A stretch of DNA of 64,000 bases from Thermococcus sp. (GTDB lineage Archaea > Methanobacteriota_B > Thermococci > Thermococcales > Thermococcaceae), in the NCBI RefSeq assembly GCF_026988555.1, contig NZ_JALSLB010000062.1, positions 23,199-87,198 on the forward strand, in the 5' to 3' direction. The notes beneath the pieces are model-generated. The model saw only the letters and a program-made list of their open reading frames with translations, did no database searches and was not told where the DNA came from. This document shows positions 62,482 through 64,000 of the stretch, piece after piece. Position numbers and translations under genes: made by a program. Every line of letters starts with the position of its first letter. The stretch's first letter is position 1.

Positions 62482-63533
62482 CAGGGCTCCCCCCTGAGCC
62501 ACCCGTCGATTGAGACTGCCGCATAGAGGCCGTCCTTTATCGCCTTGCCGACCTTCGTCGGGCCGTTGACGACATCCCCGGCGGCGAAAATTCCCTCGAC
62601 GCTGGTCATGTGCCTGGAATCAACTACGATCCTGCCCCTCCTGTCCGTCGCGATGTAGGAGCCGTTAACCGGCGGGGTGGAGACCATGCCTATGGCGAAG
62701 ACCAGGTAGTCGAGCTCAACCTGGAACTCCGAGCCTTCAATGGGTATAGGCCTCCTCCTTCCGGTTTCGTCGGGCTCTCCAAGACGGGTTCTAAGGAGTT
62801 CTATGGCCCTAACGCGGCCGTTCTCACCTATCACGCGCTTTGGAGTGACGAGCTCGAACCACTTGACCCCCCTGTTCCGCAGGATGTTTATCTCGTAGGC
62901 TCCGGCGGGGGCTTCCCTTATCGTCCTGCGGTAGAATATCTCAACCTCCGCACCGAGGCGGTTGCACTCAAAGGCAACGTCAACGGCCGTGAGGCCCGCC
63001 CCTATTATCCCGACCTTCTTGCCCTCCAGCTTGGGAACCTTATCCTTCGGAACGTAGCCGAGTTCGTAACCTTTTATTCAGAAGAGGAGCTCCAGCGGTG
63101 AGAGTATGCCCTCTAGGTCGTCCCCAGGAATTCCAATCCTCCTCACGTTCCAGATTCCGGTGGCTATTAGAACCGCGTCGTAGTTCTCCCTGAGCTCGCT
63201 GAGCCTAACGACCCTCTCGTAGAACTCGTCGCCCTCGTCCTACCGCTCATCCTCCATGACCTTCGTCCTCGGGTAGTAGGTTACCTCAAACTCCTCCTCA
63301 AGTTTCTTCGCGCCGAGGCGAACCCTCTCGACTGGAATCCTGAACTCCGGGATGACGAAGAGCATCAAGCCGCCGGGCTCGGGCATTTTGTCGTAGATGT
63401 CAACGTCGTGTCCCTTGCAGACGAGGTAGCCGGCAGCCGTGAGTCCAGCAGGTCCGGCGCCGATTATTGCCACTCTTTTTCCAGTTGGTTGTGGTTTCTC
63501 CTTGCAGAGAAAGGAGAACTTTATGCCCCTCAT
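62481..63533 (-). pseudogene. GltD/SudA-like flavoprotein gene with two in-frame stops
   Basis: One unbroken frame of 350 codons encodes an FAD/NAD(P)H oxidoreductase: VAIIGAGPAGLTAAGYL (FAD), MPEPGGLMLFVIPEFR, DAVLIATGIWN, KVGIIGAGLTAVDVAFE (NAD(P)H) and VEGIFAAGDVVNGP. It is interrupted by TAG at 63242-63240 (after MEDER) and TGA at 63080-63078 (after ELLF). Both would be CAG and CGA before single C-to-T changes. No frameshift is present. It would pass electrons between NADPH and the adjoining ferredoxins. Sequencing error remains possible. Confidence 0.82.
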
Positions 63534-63991
63534 TTAAGCCCCCCTCCAAAGAATCTCAGGTACTCGCTCGGGAACTCCTTGACGCGATCGTGCTTGCATC
63601 TGTCACACATGAAGACGACCTCAGGATGATCGTAGAACTTTTCGAGCTTGTGGTAGAGGAACTCCGCGGTTTTAACGGTGTAGTCCAGCTTCCTACCACA
63701 GACCTGGCAGTGGGCGTACTCGAACTCGAGGTCAAGCCTGTCAGGATGACCTTGGATAGCCTTCGTCGGGCATATGTCGTTGCACTCGTAGTTACACTCC
63801 CTGCAGAGCTCAGGATGGAAGGAGATGACCTTTTTACCATCGTCTATAACGAATATCGTGTTGTGTGGACACACCTGGGCGCAGAGCGCGCAGCCTATGC
63901 AGGCGTCGGCTTTGAGACCCCCCTCCTTTTTTATGTCTCCTATTGGGGTCTTACCCTCCCCTCCAGCTGGTTCATTGATACGCTTGAGCAT
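63530..63991 (-). CDS. Two-cluster ferredoxin with C-terminal zinc motif
   Basis: 153 residues. Two [4Fe-4S] motifs (CIGCALCAQVCP and CRECNYECNDICP) are followed by a four-Cys zinc-like site (CQVCGRKLDY...FMCDRCKHDR). It overlaps the flavoprotein gene start by 4 nt. The ATG at 63991 follows GGTGGGAG at the window edge. It is the electron-input gene of the cluster; the catalytic subunit (perhaps formate dehydrogenase or hydrogenase) probably lies beyond the right edge. Confidence 0.85.
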   Translation of the reverse strand: MLKRINEPAGGEGKTPIGDIKKEGGLKADACIGCALCAQVCPHNTIFVIDDGKKVISFHPELCRECNYECNDICPTKAIQGHPDRLDLEFEYAHCQVCGRKLDYTVKTAEFLYHKLEKFYDHPEVVFMCDRCKHDRVKEFPSEYLRFFGGGLK

Positions 63992-64000
63992 TCTCCCACC

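Noticed and set aside
61606..62526. A 306-codon plus-strand frame opposite the protease and ferredoxin genes
   Set aside because: It runs antisense to clear cysteine-motif proteins and shows no domain; it is a codon-usage shadow.
63078..63242. Selenocysteine (TGA) or pyrrolysine (TAG) recoding in the flavoprotein gene
   Set aside because: Thermococcales are not known to use either, both stops occur at non-catalytic positions, and no stem-loop is apparent; mutation or error is simpler.

Overview
The window comes from a hyperthermophilic euryarchaeon of the order Thermococcales, most likely a Thermococcus. The evidence is a full-length reverse gyrase beside a TrmBL2-type chromatin/regulator protein, an aIF5A with a hypusine site, an ADP-forming acetyl-CoA synthetase beta subunit, a fused hexulose-phosphate synthase/isomerase, a tungsten aldehyde oxidoreductase, archaeal KEOPS, prefoldin and Rpo12 genes, GGTGAT-type ribosome sites and TATA-box promoters. 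No CRISPR array, insertion sequence or rRNA is present. Two tRNA genes lie in tandem.

Layout. 1-5.9 kb: ion homeostasis (a Kef-type antiporter cut by the left edge with a CBS protein, a CPA1 antiporter, an ArsB/NhaD-like transporter between two universal-stress proteins) plus an agmatinase-family enzyme. 6-12.9 kb: aIF5A, two poorly known membrane proteins, the rRNA methyltransferase Nep1, a saccharopine-dehydrogenase-like enzyme, a phosphoesterase and a NOL1/Nop2/Sun RNA methyltransferase. 13-20.8 kb: a decayed AAA ATPase, argF, thyX, a frameshifted SRPBCC-like gene, a HIT protein, a Ca/Na exchanger and apgM. 20.9-25.5 kb: a secreted DUF2202 protein with an ArsR-like regulator, then a translationally coupled aldo-keto reductase and WOR4-like tungstoenzyme. 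26-32.6 kb: an information-processing superoperon (L37ae, Rpo12, Brix, Pcc1, prefoldin beta, DUF3194-like, DHH) interrupted by a broken restriction-type gene, then tRNA-Ala and tRNA-Val. 32.7-43.6 kb: an M20 amidohydrolase, phosphoglycolate phosphatase, TruD, a two-gene ATPase/TOPRIM cassette resembling phage-defence systems, Pth2, a large surface protein, AspRS and a KH protein. 43.7-46.6 kb: a Roadblock-type signalling group beside a two-HTH transposase-like protein. 46.6-50.2 kb: a tightly overlapping operon running from HPS-PHI through an FtsZ/tubulin-like protein that has lost the GTP signature loop. 50.4-56.5 kb: a divergent ureohydrolase with two small nucleic-acid-type proteins, TrmBL2 and reverse gyrase. 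56.5-64 kb: a SWIM protein, a DUF4139-like surface protein, AcdB, a TDT transporter, an OsmC-like protein without its cysteines, and an electron-transfer cluster (hydrogenase-type protease, two poly-ferredoxins and a flavoprotein gene with two in-frame stop codons).

The strongest candidates for something undescribed are the degenerate tubulin-like gene at 48255-49028, the ATPase/TOPRIM pair at 36729-38452, the Roadblock/V4R-like/DUF2226 group with its HTH neighbour, and the doubly stopped flavoprotein gene at 62481-63533. Assignments rest on reading the translated sequence; no database search or computation was run.
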